Source: Fodinibacter sp035633415 (GTDB lineage Bacteria; Actinomycetota; Actinomycetes; Actinomycetales; Dermatophilaceae). From it: a DNA stretch of 20,752 nt. Below are positions 12,933-20,528 of this stretch, piece by piece. Position numbers and translations under genes: made by a program. The DNA lies in the NCBI GenBank assembly GCA_035633415.1, contig DASQEZ010000332.1, positions 1 to 20,752 of the forward strand, given 5' to 3'. The notes beneath the pieces are model-generated. The model made no database searches, was not told where the DNA came from, and saw nothing but the letters and a program-made list of their open reading frames with translations. Positions within the stretch are counted from its first letter, which is position 1. Each line of letters starts with the position of its first letter.

Positions 12933-15900
12933 CGCCCGGCGCCTCGCGCACCCCGGCGGCCGCGAGGATGCGCGACACGTCACGCGCCGGGTCGCGGAAC
13001 ACGTCGGTCGACCAGACCCGGACATGCCGCCAGCCGAGCCGCTCGAGCTGCTCGGCCCGCAGCCGGTCACGGTCGCGGGTCGTGCGCATCGCGGCGTACT
13101 GCGGCCCGTCGGACTCGACGGCGAGCATCATCCGCCCGGGCCGGGCCGGGTCCTCGATGGCGAGGTCGACCGGGTCGAGCGAGGAGCCGACGTCCTCGTG
13201 CACGACGAGCCCGTGGCCGCGCAGCCGCCGCGCGAGGTCGGCGAGCACCACGGATCGCGTGCCCGTGACCGGCGCGGGCACGGCATCCGCCTCGACGACG
13301 GCAGCACCCGCCGGCACACCGGGCAGCGGCCCACCTGCCGCGTAGGCGAGGAAGTCCCGCAGCATCATCGCGCCGCGGGCGCGCAGCCGGGCCGGGTCGA
13401 GGTCGGCGGCCGCGATCGACGACACCACCGTCATCGAGCGCCGGGAGCGGGTGATCGCGACGTTCAGCCGGCGCTCGCCACCCTCGATGTTCAGCGGCCC
13501 GAACCGGTGCAGCACCCGCCCGTGCGGGGTCTTGCCATAGCCGACGGTGAGCACGATGTCGTCGCGCTCGTCGCCCTGAACCCGCTCGAGGTTCTTGACG
13601 AAGAAGGGCTCGGGCCGGTCCTCGTCGAAGAAGGCGAGCAGGTCGTCGTCGAGGTCGGCCAGGGCCCGGCGCAGCGCCTCCTCGACCCGGGTCGCGTGGG
13701 TGATGCCGAGCGCGATGACACCGAGCGAGCGGTCCGGGCTGGTGCGGGCGTGCTCGATGACGAGCTCGACGACCCGGTCGACCTCGGTGGCCGTGGTCTC
13801 GACGGCCGCCTCGCCCTCGGCGACGATGCCGTGCCCGTCGACGAGGACGTGGTGCACGACCGGGTCGGTGCCGGTGCCGGGGAAGGTGACGAGCGACCCC
13901 TCGTAGACCTCGGCGTTGGCGAACGCGATGAGCCGCTCGTCGAGCGAGCGGTAGTGCCACGACAGGCGGCGGCTGGGCAGCGCGGCCGCGAGCACGTCGA
14001 GGATGGACTCGACCCCCTCGGTGATCGCCTCGTCGGCGCCGACCGCGGCGGGGTCACCGTCGGTGACGGTGGTGAAGAACGAGGTCGGTGGCAGCTGTCG
14101 CGAGTCGCCCGCGACGACGACCTGGCGGGCTCGCGAGATCGCGGAGACCGCTTCGGCGGGCGGCACCTGTGAGGCCTCGTCGAAGACGACGACGTCGAAC
14201 AGCTGGCCCGGCGGCAGCACCGAGGCCACGACGAGCGGGCTCATCACCCAGCACGGCCGCACGGCCGTGACCAGGTCGGGGCAGCGCGTCACGAGGTCGC
14301 GCAGCGGGGCCAGCCGTCGGGCGCGGGCACCCTCGGCCCGCAGGTAGGTCTCCTGCTCCGGGTGGTCACCCGACACGTCGACGACGTGGTCGCCCACCGC
14401 GACGAGGACCCGCTCGGCGTTGGCCTCGACGACCGCCCGGTCGGCCTCGGCGAACTCCCCGACGCTGCGGGTGAGCGCCCGGCCGTCGTGGGCCGCCACC
14501 CGAGGGTCGCCCTGGGCGATCTCCTCCGAGAGCGAGGACCACCACACCCACTCGACCTCGGCGGTCGCGCGCTCGGCCGGCACCGCTCGCGAGCGCAGGT
14601 CCTCGATGAGCGGTCGCAGCCCGGATGCCGTGAGCTCGTCCACCGCGGTGGTCACCGCCGGAACCACCCCGAGTCGGCCCGCGGAGGCGGCGAGGACGTC
14701 GACCCGGCTGCGCAGGGAGGCGAGGTCGAGGTCGACCAACGCCGTCACGGCATCCGCCGTGGACCCCTCGGCAGGCGGGTCGGCGCCGGGCAGGTGCGCG
14801 TCGAGCCACTCGAGGTCGGCCACGAGGGCGGCGTGGGACACCCGGGCCCGGTCGAGCTCGACGGGGATCTCCGGGCGCCCGCCCGAGCCGGCGAGCTGAC
14901 GCCAGGCCACCCGCTGGGCGCTCGCGCCGGCCAGGGCCACGTGCAGGTCGGCCGGCGGGCGCCCGGGCCGCAGGAGGGCGCGAGCCTGTCGCCGCAGCCG
15001 CCACCGGTCGAGCAGACCCAGGTCGGAGCCGACCGAGCGGCGGTAGGCCGAGCTGCCGGTGGCGGTCACGAGGTCGTCCAGCGGGATGTCGAACACCTCG
15101 GGGCGGAAGACCTCGAGGGTGTCGCGGACGTCACCGACCGTCGCCAGCACCCGCCCCCAGTCGTTCGTGGTCGGCTCCTCGGGCAGCTGGATACCGCGGA
15201 ACACGTCGGCGAGCGCGTGGGCGGTGGCGTCGACCTGGCCCCCGGCGAGGCGGAGGACCCGCTCGCGGGCCTCGGCCGCCTCCTCGGACGTGCGGATGCC
15301 GGCGCCGAACCAGGGGTCGTCGGCGCCGTCGGCGTCCCAGTCGGCCAGCGACGCGACCGTCGTGACCGCCGCGGCCGTCGCGGACAGCTCGTCGCGACCG
15401 AGCGCGGCGAGGACCTCGCCGCGCAGCCGCACCCGCGACCGGGGCGGCGCGGCCAGCGTCGCGAACGCCGACACGGCCTCCTGCACCTCGTGCAGCGAGG
15501 CGCCCCACGGCTCGCGCCGCTCGTGCAGCGAGCGCACGTGCTCGGTGAGCCGGTCGGCCGCGCCCCGCCGGGCCACCCCGGGAGCCGTGACCCGCGAGGC
15601 GGCCGGGTCGGGCGCCGGGGTGCCGGCCCGGCCCCGGGCGGCCTCCGGGCGGCCGAGCCGGTCGAGGGCGTCGACCAGCTCGCGCGCCACCCGTCGGCGT
15701 CCGTGGGCGCCGGCGTGCAGGTCGAGCACGAGGTCGCCCAGGCCCACCCGCTCGAGCCGGCCCACGACGGCGTCGATGGCGGCTCGCTTCTCGGCGACGA
15801 AGAGCACGCGCTTGCCGTCGGCGGCGAGGGTGGCGATGAGGTTGGCGATGGTCTGCGACTTGCCGGTGCCGGGAGGCCCGTGGACGACCAGGTGGGAACC

Positions 15901-16875
15901 GGATCGCACCGCCTCGATGGCCTCCTGCTGGCTGCTGTCGGCGTCGAGCACCAGCACGTCGCGCTCGGGGTCGTCGAGGCCGAGGCGGCTGCGGTCGAGC
16001 TCCGAGCGCACGGCCCGCAGGGCGTCGGGGTCGCCGGCGAGCGCCGCGACCACGTCGTGGTCGGCGAGGGCGTCACCCTGGGCGGCGAGGTCGGCCACCA
16101 TCGGGAGCTTGGCGTAGGAGAACGTGCCGACGACCAGCCGCGGGGTCACGGCGAAGTCGGGAACTCCGGCGCAGGCCTGCGCGAGGGCCGCGTACACGGG
16201 GTAGGGGTCGAAGGTCGGGCCGCTCGTGGCGAGCGACTCGAGGTGCTCCTCGTCGAGGGTGATGCCCTGCTCGGACGCCAGGTAGTGCACGAGCACCGGG
16301 TTCAGCTCGAGGTCGCCGCCGAGGTCGAGGACGTAGTCGCCCTGGGCGGCCCCGGTGGCCCGCAGGGTGCAGGCGCGCAGCATCACCGGCGCCGCCGGGG
16401 CGCGCGGGGCGGTGCGGCCGTCGGGCAACCGCACGGCCCACGACGCCATGCCGATCGCGAGGAACCCGGTGAGGATGCCGCGCTCCTCGGCGAGCTCGCG
16501 GGTCTTGGCCGCGATCGCGCGGGTGCGCCGGCGGGCCTCCTCGAGGGCGCCCGGCTCACGGACCAGGTCGGACAGCCGGGTGGGACGGCCGGCCAGCAGC
16601 CCTGCGACACCACCGGCGTGGGCGGTCGTGAGGTCGAGGGTGCCCGTCGGCAGGTCGCGGTACCACAGCAGGGTGTTGCGCCCGCCGAGGTCGACGAGGT
16701 GACGGGTCCAGGCGGCTCGGGCAGCGGCCACCCGGGCGACCCGCGGGTCGTCGTCGCGAGCCGGGGCCGGTCCCCCGCCGGCGGACGGACCCCCCCGCCC
16801 GCTGCTGGGGTCATCGGTGCCGGCAGCGCCCTCGACGGGCGTCGCCTCGCCGCTCGTCGGGGACGTGTCACTCAC
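12925..16875 (-). CDS. DUF4011 - superfamily 1 helicase - Vsr-like (MTES_1575) nuclease protein, Hhe-like
   Basis: 1316 aa from GTG 16873-16875. After a disordered N-terminus (1-45), a DUF4011-type region covers ~50-270 (WTRHLVDLGGRNTLLWYRD near its start). The helicase has Walker A GPPGTGKSQ (Lys339), the DEAS Walker B at 899-902 followed by VVVAGDSRQLPPTSFF, then LSWHYRS, ERVQGDERDDIVLTVGYGK and GGERRLNVAITRSRR (motifs IV-VI of UPF1/Dna2-like SF1 enzymes). A ~500-residue insertion separates motifs I and II. The C-terminus (~1215-1305) resembles Vsr/DUF559-type PD-(D/E)xK folds: Asp1237 in VDLAIEDP, Glu1254/Asp1256 in AVESDG, then RDRDRLRAEQLERLGWRHVRVWSTD. Proteins of this architecture are among candidate antiphage systems (Hhe, from memory); cell housekeeping in DNA or RNA repair is the alternative. 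Confidence 0.9.
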   Translation of the reverse strand: MSDTSPTSGEATPVEGAAGTDDPSSGRGGPSAGGGPAPARDDDPRVARVAAARAAWTRHLVDLGGRNTLLWYRDLPTGTLDLTTAHAGGVAGLLAGRPTRLSDLVREPGALEEARRRTRAIAAKTRELAEERGILTGFLAIGMASWAVRLPDGRTAPRAPAAPVMLRACTLRATGAAQGDYVLDLGGDLELNPVLVHYLASEQGITLDEEHLESLATSGPTFDPYPVYAALAQACAGVPDFAVTPRLVVGTFSYAKLPMVADLAAQGDALADHDVVAALAGDPDALRAVRSELDRSRLGLDDPERDVLVLDADSSQQEAIEAVRSGSHLVVHGPPGTGKSQTIANLIATLAADGKRVLFVAEKRAAIDAVVGRLERVGLGDLVLDLHAGAHGRRRVARELVDALDRLGRPEAARGRAGTPAPDPAASRVTAPGVARRGAADRLTEHVRSLHERREPWGASLHEVQEAVSAFATLAAPPRSRVRLRGEVLAALGRDELSATAAAVTTVASLADWDADGADDPWFGAGIRTSEEAAEARERVLRLAGGQVDATAHALADVFRGIQLPEEPTTNDWGRVLATVGDVRDTLEVFRPEVFDIPLDDLVTATGSSAYRRSVGSDLGLLDRWRLRRQARALLRPGRPPADLHVALAGASAQRVAWRQLAGSGGRPEIPVELDRARVSHAALVADLEWLDAHLPGADPPAEGSTADAVTALVDLDLASLRSRVDVLAASAGRLGVVPAVTTAVDELTASGLRPLIEDLRSRAVPAERATAEVEWVWWSSLSEEIAQGDPRVAAHDGRALTRSVGEFAEADRAVVEANAERVLVAVGDHVVDVSGDHPEQETYLRAEGARARRLAPLRDLVTRCPDLVTAVRPCWVMSPLVVASVLPPGQLFDVVVFDEASQVPPAEAVSAISRARQVVVAGDSRQLPPTSFFTTVTDGDPAAVGADEAITEGVESILDVLAAALPSRRLSWHYRSLDERLIAFANAEVYEGSLVTFPGTGTDPVVHHVLVDGHGIVAEGEAAVETTATEVDRVVELVIEHARTSPDRSLGVIALGITHATRVEEALRRALADLDDDLLAFFDEDRPEPFFVKNLERVQGDERDDIVLTVGYGKTPHGRVLHRFGPLNIEGGERRLNVAITRSRRSMTVVSSIAAADLDPARLRARGAMMLRDFLAYAAGGPLPGVPAGAAVVEADAVPAPVTGTRSVVLADLARRLRGHGLVVHEDVGSSLDPVDLAIEDPARPGRMMLAVESDGPQYAAMRTTRDRDRLRAEQLERLGWRHVRVWSTDVFRDPARDVSRILAAAGVREAPGDD

Positions 16876-16881
16876 CTCAGC

Positions 16882-16887
16882 AGGCTA
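16882..16887 (-). promoter_or_regulatory. Putative -10 (TAGCCT) for leaderless helicase gene
   Basis: Read on the minus strand, TAGCCT is followed by six bases (GCTGAG) and then the GTG at 16875. It lies in the 96-bp gap between the MFS and helicase genes, beyond the MFS terminator, so the helicase probably has its own promoter. Confidence 0.45.
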
Positions 16888-16918
16888 ACAACGCGGGGAG
16901 TCGCCACCGGTCAGGTGC

Positions 16919-16943
16919 CGTGGTGGGTCGGTCACCCACCGCG
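16919..16943 (-). terminator. Hairpin terminator after the MFS gene
   Basis: Perfect arms GGTGGGT (16922-16928) and ACCCACC (16934-16940) surround a 5-nt loop, extended by one T-G pair and two G-C pairs. It begins about 29 bp past the MFS stop. No U-tract is present. Confidence 0.5.
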
Positions 16944-16971
16944 CACGCCAGGGCACCGGCATCCACCTCGC

Positions 16972-18231
16972 TCAGGTGACGGCGGGCCCGGGGCGGGCGC
17001 TCGAGAGCGCGGCGGCGAGACCGATCGCCACGGCGACCCCGAGGGCACCCAGCGCCAGCGCCTCGAAGCTCGCGCGGTCGACGACCACGCCGGCGAGCGC
17101 CCCACCGGCACCGGCCATCAGGCCCATGAGCAGGTCGGACGCCCCCTGCGCACCCGGACGCTCCCGCACCGGCACGGCCGCCGTGAGCAGCGTGGACCCC
17201 GCGACGAGGGTGCACGACCACCCGAGGCCGAGCAGGAACAGGCCGGCGACGAGGGTCACCGACTCCCCCTCCGGCGACGCCGACGCGAGCAGCGCCGACG
17301 TCGACAGCACGATCGAGCCGACCACCGCGACGGCCCGGCCGCCGAAGCGGTCGACCGCCAGGCCGGTCAGCGGCGAGAACGCGAACATCCCCAGGATGTG
17401 GATGCTGATGACGAACCCGATCACCTCGAGCCCCGCGTCGCCGTGCGACATGTGCAGCGGGGTCATCACCATGACACTCACCATCGTCACGTGGCCCAGC
17501 GCCAGCGTGATCATGCCGAGCCGGGCGGCGGGGATGCCGGCCGCCACCCGCAGCCCACGGGTCACCGAGCCATGGGTGGGTCCGGCCTCGTCGCCGTCGG
17601 CGACGCTGCGCCGACGGGCCTCGACGAGCGGGTCGGGACGCAGCCGCACGACGATGAGGGCGGTCGCGAGCAGCAGGCCCAGGAGCGAGAAGAGGAAGGG
17701 GCCGGTGAGCTCCGGGAGGCCGAGAGCACGGGCCAGTGGGGCGCTCGGCCCGGCCAGGTTGGGGCCGATCACGCTGCCGACGGTGGTCGCCCAGACGACG
17801 ATGCTGAGGTCACGGGCGCGGTGCACAGGTAGCGCGAGGTCGGCTGCGGCATAGCGGCTCTGGCTGTTCGAGGCGGTCGCCCCCCCGAAGAGCACGCTCG
17901 CGACGAGGAGCAGGGGGAAGCTGCGCACGACCCCGGCGGTGATGAGCCCGACCGCGCCGACCGCGGCCAGTCCGTAGCCGAGCACGAGGCCCGGGCGGCG
18001 CCCGCGGGCGGCCATGACGCGCGACATCGGGATCGCGATCAGGGCGGCGCCGAGCACCTGGAAGGTGCCACCGAGCCCGGCGAACTGGGCCGATCCCGAG
18101 ACGTCCTCGGCGAGCAGCGCCCCCACGGCGATACCCGCGGACAGACCGACGCCACCGAGCACCTGGGTGCCGACGAGGGTGCGGACGACGTGCCGCTGGA
18201 CCGGGTCGGGAGGCGCGTGGGTCGTCGTCAC
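16972..18231 (-). CDS. Major facilitator superfamily transporter, substrate unknown
   Basis: 419 aa from GTG 18229-18231, chosen because the first membrane helix begins ~20 residues later and a -10 sits six bases upstream. The frame continues to 18315, but the added residues are Pro/Arg-rich and would overlap the anti-sigma gene. About twelve hydrophobic segments alternate with short loops. An MFS motif A-like loop is visible in the second half (SPLTGLAVDRFGGR, ~265-278), and RVMAARGRRPGLVLGYG marks the corresponding first-half loop. A hydrophilic central loop (~215-240) separates two six-helix halves. The protein acts in the cytoplasmic membrane as a proton-coupled carrier or exporter. No neighbouring regulator or enzyme suggests a substrate. 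Confidence 0.87.
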   Translation of the reverse strand: MTTTHAPPDPVQRHVVRTLVGTQVLGGVGLSAGIAVGALLAEDVSGSAQFAGLGGTFQVLGAALIAIPMSRVMAARGRRPGLVLGYGLAAVGAVGLITAGVVRSFPLLLVASVLFGGATASNSQSRYAAADLALPVHRARDLSIVVWATTVGSVIGPNLAGPSAPLARALGLPELTGPFLFSLLGLLLATALIVVRLRPDPLVEARRRSVADGDEAGPTHGSVTRGLRVAAGIPAARLGMITLALGHVTMVSVMVMTPLHMSHGDAGLEVIGFVISIHILGMFAFSPLTGLAVDRFGGRAVAVVGSIVLSTSALLASASPEGESVTLVAGLFLLGLGWSCTLVAGSTLLTAAVPVRERPGAQGASDLLMGLMAGAGGALAGVVVDRASFEALALGALGVAVAIGLAAALSSARPGPAVT

Positions 18232-18237
18232 CGGAGC

Positions 18238-18243
18238 AGTATG
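18238..18243 (-). promoter_or_regulatory. Putative -10 (CATACT) for leaderless MFS gene
   Basis: On the minus strand CATACT (second A and last T conserved) is followed by six bases and then the GTG at 18231. It lies in the 56-bp gap after the anti-sigma kinase gene. Confidence 0.4.
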
Positions 18244-18287
18244 CCGGGCGGGCGGGCCGGCATCCTGCGCTCGGGGGTGGCGTGACG

Positions 18288-18686
18288 TCAGCGGCGCCGG
18301 CGGACCATCGTCCACTCGTTGTGCTCGCCCACCCGTTCGTAGACGAGGTCGTCGAGGGCGATGCGCGCCAGTGCCAGTCCGCGACCGTTCTCGCTGTCGG
18401 CGTCGGGCATGGGTGACTGCGGCACCTCCAGCGGGGGGCCGCCGTCGGAGAGGTGCCCCAGGAGCCGGTCGCGCTCGACGTCGAGGGTGAACGAGTAGCG
18501 GATCGTGCCCGGGGGCCGACCGTGCTCGACGACGTTGTTGGCGATCTCGATCACCGCCGTCTCGAAGAGCATCAGGTCGGTGCTCTCGAGGTCGGGGTGG
18601 TCCTCGCGGACCCGGTCGAGCAGGTCGTGGAGCAGGTTGAGCGTCTCCGGCACCGCGAGGGTGTCGACGCGGTACTCACCAGCCAT
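18288..18686 (-). CDS. RsbW/SpoIIAB-like anti-sigma factor serine kinase (HATPase_c_2)
   Basis: 132 aa from ATG 18684-18686, overlapping the STAS gene by 11 bases; a GTG at 18698 adds four residues and is an alternative. GHKL-type ATP-binding boxes are visible: N box FETAVIEIANNVVEHG (41-56), G1 DGGPP (81-85) and G2 NGRGLALARIALDDLVYER (100-118), then the closing strand NEWTMVRRRR. Known role of the family: a kinase that binds a sigma factor and phosphorylates a STAS antagonist on Ser. Here the cognate antagonist and phosphatase are the next two genes upstream. No sigma factor gene is in the window, so the output target is unknown and may not be a sigma factor. Confidence 0.88.
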   Translation of the reverse strand: MAGEYRVDTLAVPETLNLLHDLLDRVREDHPDLESTDLMLFETAVIEIANNVVEHGRPPGTIRYSFTLDVERDRLLGHLSDGGPPLEVPQSPMPDADSENGRGLALARIALDDLVYERVGEHNEWTMVRRRR

Positions 18687-19008
18687 GGACCGCGTCACCC
18701 ACGCTGTCGAAGGGCTGCAGGATGCGGTCGAGGTTGGTCAGGTTGAGCACCATCCGCACCTGCTCCTGCGCCGACGCGATCCGCAGGTCTCCGCCGGCCT
18801 GGCGGGTGCGCTTCAGCCCCGCGACCAGGGCGCCGAGCCCGGAGGAGTCGACGAAGCTGGTGCCGGCCAGGTCGACGACGACACGCACCCGGCCGTCGGA
18901 GACCGCGTCGTCGATGGCGCTGCGGAGGGTGGGTGCGGCGACCATGGTGAGCCGGCCGTCGCAGGTCAGGACGGTGGCGTCCCCGATCGTCGACGTGTGG
19001 ACCTGCAT
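18676..19008 (-). CDS. STAS-domain anti-sigma factor antagonist (RsbV/SpoIIAA-like)
   Basis: 110 aa from ATG 19006-19008, selected because AAGGAG lies nine bases upstream (19018-19023) and the STAS fold begins at once (MQVHTSTIGDATVLTCDGRL). A longer frame from 19080 overlaps the phosphatase stop as ATGA but adds a 24-residue low-complexity leader; it remains possible. The phospho-acceptor region is VVDLAGTSFVDSSGLGALV (44-62), with the conserved DSSG at 54-57; Ser55 or Ser56 would be the target of the adjacent kinase. The alpha-helical C-terminus ends NLDRILQPFDSVGDAV. When dephosphorylated, such proteins bind the kinase and release its partner. Confidence 0.9.
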   Translation of the reverse strand: MQVHTSTIGDATVLTCDGRLTMVAAPTLRSAIDDAVSDGRVRVVVDLAGTSFVDSSGLGALVAGLKRTRQAGGDLRIASAQEQVRMVLNLTNLDRILQPFDSVGDAVHGW

Positions 19009-19017
19009 CGGTGTGTG

Positions 19018-19023
19018 CTCCTT
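19018..19023 (-). promoter_or_regulatory. Shine-Dalgarno (AAGGAG) deciding the STAS gene start
   Basis: AAGGAG on the minus strand, nine bases before ATG 19008. It favours the short STAS protein over the upstream ATG at 19080, which lacks such a site. Confidence 0.6.
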
Positions 19024-19076
19024 CTCGGGGGGCGGGGGTGTGGATCCGGCGGAAAGGGCTGCCGTCGCGCGGTCGC

Positions 19077-20255
19077 TCATGGGGCGCTGCGCTGGACCAC
19101 GACCACCGTGACGTCGTCGGCCGGGCCGGCGAGCTCGACGAACTCGGTGATCTCGTCGACCATCTGCTGTGCGCCCAGGCCACGGTCCGCCATCGCGGAG
19201 AGCGCCCTCAGGCCGTCGCTGGGAGTCTCGAAGAAGTCCAGGATGCCGTCGCTCACCACGACGAGCGTGTCACCGTGGTCGAGCACGAAGTCGTGGGCGT
19301 CCCAGTGGTCGCCGCTGATCGCGCCGATCGGCAGCCCTCCCGAGATGAGCCGTCGCGGCACGCCCTCGCCGTCGATGACCACCGCAAGGCCGTGGCCGGC
19401 GTCGACGTAGCGCCCGTGGCCCGTGACGGGGTCGATGCAGGCGCCGAAGGCGGTCACGAACGTGCTGGTGTCACCGAGGTCCTGGTCGAGGTCGTAGGCG
19501 GTGCGGTTGAACGCCTCCTCGATGCTGATGAAGCGGGCAGCGCCGCGCAGCACCGCGCGCACCGACGAGGCGATCAGGGCCGCCCCGATGCCCTTGCCCA
19601 TGACGTCGCCGGCGAAGATGTGGAGTGAGTCGCGGGCGATGAACCAGTCGTAGAAGTCGCCGCCGACGTGCCGCGCGGTGATGCAGTGCCCGGCGACCTC
19701 GAACCCCTCGAGCTTGATGACCGACCGTGGCCGGAGGGCGCGCTGGAGCAGGGCGGCGCGCTGCATCTCGTTCTCGGTGGCCAGCTCGGCCTCGACCCAG
19801 TCGGCGAGGATGCGCAGCAGGCGGATCTCCGCCTCGCTCATCTCGCGTTCCTCGTAGCCCATGACGCACAGCACCCCGACCCGGTGCTCGCCGGCGTGCA
19901 GCGGCTGGCCGGCGTAGAAGCGCAGGCCGGACGCCATCAGGCTGGGCGAGGCGTTGAAGCGGTGGTCGACCTTGAGGTCGGGCACGACCAGGTGCTCGTC
20001 GCGTTCGATGGTGGTGGAGCACACCGAGTCCTGGCGAGGCATGGAGCTGATGGGCAGACCGGCGCTGGCCTTGGCCCACAGGCGCGCCTCGTCGATGAGG
20101 GTGACGGCGGCGACGGGCACGTGGAACAGCTCCTTGACCAGCTCGACGAGCCGGTCGAAGCGTTCCTCACGCGGGGTGTCGAGCACGTGGAGCGCATCGA
20201 GCGCGCGCAGACGCGCGGTCTCGTCGACCCGTTCGACGACGTCGTTCGGCGACAC
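19077..20255 (-). CDS. GAF-PP2C (SpoIIE/RsbU-type) serine phosphatase
   Basis: 392 aa from GTG 20253-20255; a purine-rich GGAAAGGGTGGAGGA precedes it, and a GTG at 20282 is a less likely start. Residues ~32-160 form a GAF sensor domain (VPVAAVTLIDEARLWAKASAG, DHRFNASPSLMASGLRFYAGQPL, GVLCVMG). An alpha-helical linker (160-180) leads to the PP2C_SpoIIE domain (~184-390). Metal-binding motifs are intact: GGDFYDWF (198-205), GDVMGKGIGAALIAS (216-230), DAGHGL (285-290), SDGILDF (335-341) and PADDVTVVVVQ (378-388). It should dephosphorylate the adjacent STAS protein when the GAF domain receives its signal. The signal is unknown; no haem or flavin ligand can be named from sequence. It is the first gene of the three-gene cassette. 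Confidence 0.92.
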   Translation of the reverse strand: MSPNDVVERVDETARLRALDALHVLDTPREERFDRLVELVKELFHVPVAAVTLIDEARLWAKASAGLPISSMPRQDSVCSTTIERDEHLVVPDLKVDHRFNASPSLMASGLRFYAGQPLHAGEHRVGVLCVMGYEEREMSEAEIRLLRILADWVEAELATENEMQRAALLQRALRPRSVIKLEGFEVAGHCITARHVGGDFYDWFIARDSLHIFAGDVMGKGIGAALIASSVRAVLRGAARFISIEEAFNRTAYDLDQDLGDTSTFVTAFGACIDPVTGHGRYVDAGHGLAVVIDGEGVPRRLISGGLPIGAISGDHWDAHDFVLDHGDTLVVVSDGILDFFETPSDGLRALSAMADRGLGAQQMVDEITEFVELAGPADDVTVVVVQRSAP

Positions 20256-20284
20256 TCCTCCACCCTTTCCACCCTGCAGCACTG

Positions 20285-20290
20285 ACTGTA
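20285..20290 (-). promoter_or_regulatory. Putative -10 (TACAGT) for the partner-switching cassette
   Basis: TACAGT on the minus strand, 29 bp before the GTG at 20255, giving a short leader that includes the purine-rich ribosome-binding stretch. It is embedded in ACTACAGTCA, also found before sepX. Confidence 0.4.
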
Positions 20291-20295
20291 GTTGC

Positions 20296-20344
20296 GTGGT
20301 GCACCACCGTGCGGACGACGTGGTGGATCTGGCCGTCCGGACGG
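20296..20344. promoter_or_regulatory. Two 12-bp perfect palindromes upstream of the phosphatase gene
   Basis: GTGGTGCACCAC (20296-20307) and CCGTCCGGACGG (20333-20344) lie just upstream of the putative -10, in the 195-bp gap shared with the tRNA. They could be operator sites; no regulator is identified. Confidence 0.3.
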
Positions 20345-20416
20345 TGGGCTCGTCCGTTCGGCCGATGCGACCCCCCGCGCGGCCCGCCGGGTGGCCGCAC
20401 CCTCGCGCCGGGCCGC

Positions 20417-20422
20417 TAACCT
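20417..20422 (+). promoter_or_regulatory. Putative -10 (TAACCT) for tRNA-Arg
   Basis: TAACCT lies 28 bp before the first base of the mature tRNA, giving a short 5' leader. No clear -35. Confidence 0.4.
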
Positions 20423-20450
20423 GTGGGGGCTCGCGGGAGACCGCGGGTGC

Positions 20451-20522
20451 GCCCTCGTAGCTCAGGGGAAGAGCACTTCTCTCCTAAAGAAGGTGTCGCA
20501 GGTTCGAATCCTGCCGGGGGCA
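20451..20522 (+). tRNA. tRNA-Arg (anticodon CCU)
   Basis: A full cloverleaf can be drawn. The acceptor arm GCCCTCG/CGGGGGC has one T-G wobble. The D arm contains GCTC-AGGGGAA-GAGC. The anticodon stem CTTCT/AGAAG encloses loop CTCCTAA, with anticodon CCT at 20483-20485. A 5-nt variable loop is followed by T arm GCAGG-TTCGAAT-CCTGC and discriminator A20522. CCA is not encoded. It reads AGG, a rare codon in GC-rich genomes, and tRNA-Arg(CCU) genes are common integration targets. Confidence 0.95.
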
Positions 20523-20528
20523 CTCACG

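Noticed and set aside
14362..17832. 1156-codon plus-strand frame opposite the helicase and MFS genes
   Set aside because: It is a shadow frame produced by high GC at third positions of the minus-strand genes; low-complexity Gly/Arg/Val-rich, no domain pattern.
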